From JACCXG01 sp963834305 (GTDB taxonomy: Bacteria; Acidobacteriota; Vicinamibacteria; Vicinamibacterales; 2-12-FULL-66-21): 64,000 bases of DNA. Location of the stretch: positions 1,550,001-1,614,000 of the forward strand of contig CAWIAX010000002.1 of NCBI GenBank assembly GCA_963834305.1, read 5' to 3'. A program made the position numbers and the translations under genes. Shown one piece after another: positions 62,975 to 64,000 of this stretch (within the stretch, counting starts at the first letter, position 1; every line of letters starts with the position of its first letter). The notes under the pieces were generated by a model. It worked only from the letters and a program-made list of their open reading frames with translations, made no database searches and had not been told where the DNA came from.

Positions 62975-63608
62975 CTAGTCCCCGTCTTCTTTCCGGTCTG
63001 CTTGCTTCCGGTCTTCTTCTTTCCTGTCGTCTTCCTGCCGGTCTTCCTTCCGGTTGAAGCGGTTCATCACGACGGCCATGCCCTCCGCCGACGAACAGCT
63101 CGGCGGCGTCGGCCGCCCGACCGACCGCCTCGGCGACGATCGCCCCCTCGCCGGGGTCGAACCGCGCCAGCACGTGATCCGCCAGATCACGCCGGGCGTC
63201 TCCGCGCCCCACGCCCACCCGGAGGCGGGCAAACTCGCTCAGCCCGAGCGCGCCGATGATCGACTTGAGGCCGTTGTGCCCGCCGGCCGATCCGGTGTGC
63301 CGCGCCCGCAGCCGCCCGAGGTCGAGGTTCACGTCGTCCACGACGACGATGAGGTCCTCCGGCGCGATCTTGAAGAACTGCAGCAGCGCCACCACCGCGC
63401 CGCCGCTCAGGTTCATGAACGTCAGCGGCTTGGCCAGCACCACGCCGGCCTGGCGCGCCCGCGCCACCAGCGCCTCGATGCCCCGCGGCCCCGCTTCCCA
63501 GTCGGCGCCGTAGCGCCCTGCCAGCAGGTCGGCCACTTCGAACCCGACGTTGTGGCGGGTCCCCTCGTACTTCCGGCCGGGGTTCCCGAGACCGACGATC
63601 AGCTTCAG
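62975..63608 (-). CDS. pth: peptidyl-tRNA hydrolase (one indel, charged C-terminal tail)
   Basis: About 210 residues. The reading begins LKLIVGLGNPGRKYEGTRHN at a CTG codon (63608); no ATG is present, so either CTG is the start or the ATG was miscalled. Also present: catalytic His in TRHNVGF, KPLTFMNLSGGAVVALLQFF, DDVNLDLGRLRARHTGSAGG and HNGLKSII. A base insertion near 63090 shifts the frame, after which AVVMNRFN is followed by a repeat-like tail rich in RKED. Recycles peptidyl-tRNA. Confidence 0.92.
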
Positions 63609-63609
63609 G

Positions 63610-64000
63610 CTACTTCTCTTCTTCCTTCTCGGTCTTGCCCTTCTTGATGACCTCGGGCTCGCTGCCCGCCGGGGCCGCCACGGCCTCGGCCGCCGGGGCC
63701 TCCTCGACCTTCGGCGCCACCACGTGCACGATCATGGTCTCGGGATCGGTCAGCGCCGTCCACTTCGCCCCCTCGGTGTGGAGCTCGCGGACGCGGACGC
63801 CCTGGTTCAGCATCAGCTCGGAGACGTCGATTGTGATGTTCTCGGGGATGTCGCCGGGCAGGGTCTCGATGTCGATCTCGCGGGTCACGAAGTCGACGAT
63901 GCCCCCCTGCTGCTTGACGCCCTTGGCTTCGCCGCGCAGCACGATCGGCACGGTCACCGTCAGCATCTTGTCCATGGCGACCTGGTAGAAGTCGGCATGC
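63610..64000 (-). CDS. rplY: 50S ribosomal protein bL25 (CTC-type), C-terminal part
   Basis: The gene enters from the window edge, so its N-terminus is not visible. The visible part reads HADFYQVAMDKMLTVTVPIV, GGIVDFVTREIDIETLPGDI and PENITIDVSELMLNQGVRVR, the TL5/CTC beta domain of bL25. An Ala/Glu/Lys-rich tail ends EVIKKGKTEKEEEK. It binds 5S rRNA. It is two bases upstream of the pth reading frame, as in many bacteria. Confidence 0.93.
   Translation of the reverse strand, partial: HADFYQVAMDKMLTVTVPIVLRGEAKGVKQQGGIVDFVTREIDIETLPGDIPENITIDVSELMLNQGVRVRELHTEGAKWTALTDPETMIVHVVAPKVEEAPAAEAVAAPAGSEPEVIKKGKTEKEEEK

Overview
This is a high-GC bacterial chromosome segment, most likely from an Acidobacteriota (Vicinamibacteria-like) genome assembled from a metagenome. 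The taxonomic guess is inference. It rests on base composition, the mix of secreted Acidobacteria-style enzymes (PIG-L deacetylase, PQQ dehydrogenase, CHRD protein, Tat-exported TIM-barrel protein), and an RpoB with a cysteine-pair insert that I associate with Acidobacteriota. Many universally conserved genes (rpoB, rpoC, rplA, nusG, secE, tuf, rlmB, gltX, plsC, pth) carry apparent one-base insertions. These look like consensus errors rather than biology, so frameshifted essential genes are given as single CDS spans.

Region 1 (1-24.9 kb) is ordinary accessory chromosome, mostly on the minus strand: a ThuA-like protein (partial), DUF2254, an OsmC-family protein interrupted by one in-frame UGA, beta-carbonic anhydrase, Dps, a serine hydrolase, a CHRD protein, two hybrid histidine kinases, an O-methyltransferase, a plus-strand PIG-L deacetylase, an RND pump with its adaptor, a run of small stress or detox-type proteins (VOC, DinB, TspO, DHFR-like), a PQQ dehydrogenase and a YetF-like protein. 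In the OsmC gene the UGA replaces the expected redox cysteine and is followed by a bacterial SECIS-like hairpin, making it a strong selenoprotein candidate.

Region 2 (about 24.9-37.3 kb) is a chromosomal integron plus older accessory genes. A complete integron integrase (intI) lies on the minus strand, and its cassettes lie beyond the 3' end of intI in the same orientation. This is the opposite of the usual divergent layout. Three consecutive toxin-antitoxin cassettes (BrnT/BrnA, RelE-HigB/XRE, MazE/MazF) come first, then two cassettes of unknown function, each closed by an attC site. Farther from intI the attC sites become degenerate but can still be aligned (near 30.35, 29.8 and 28.45 kb). 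There the genes include an esterase, a truncated carbonic anhydrase, a DUF1772 protein, a TetR/cupin pair and a small lipoprotein.

Region 3 (37.6-64 kb) is a co-directional minus-strand core block. In transcription order it reads rplY-pth-rpsF-rpsR-rplI-(terminator)-dnaB-alr-radA-PIN/TRAM-plsC-ispDF-gltX-rlmB, then tRNA-Thr(UGU)-Tyr-Gly-Thr(GGU)-tuf, rpmG, tRNA-Trp, secE, nusG, rplKAJL, rpoB and rpoC, ending in a strong intrinsic terminator. It supplies translation, transcription, replication and cell-wall/isoprenoid functions. The tRNA-tuf unit has the same gene order as the tufB locus of Escherichia coli. A triple 56-bp hairpin repeat sits between tRNA-Tyr and tRNA-Gly.
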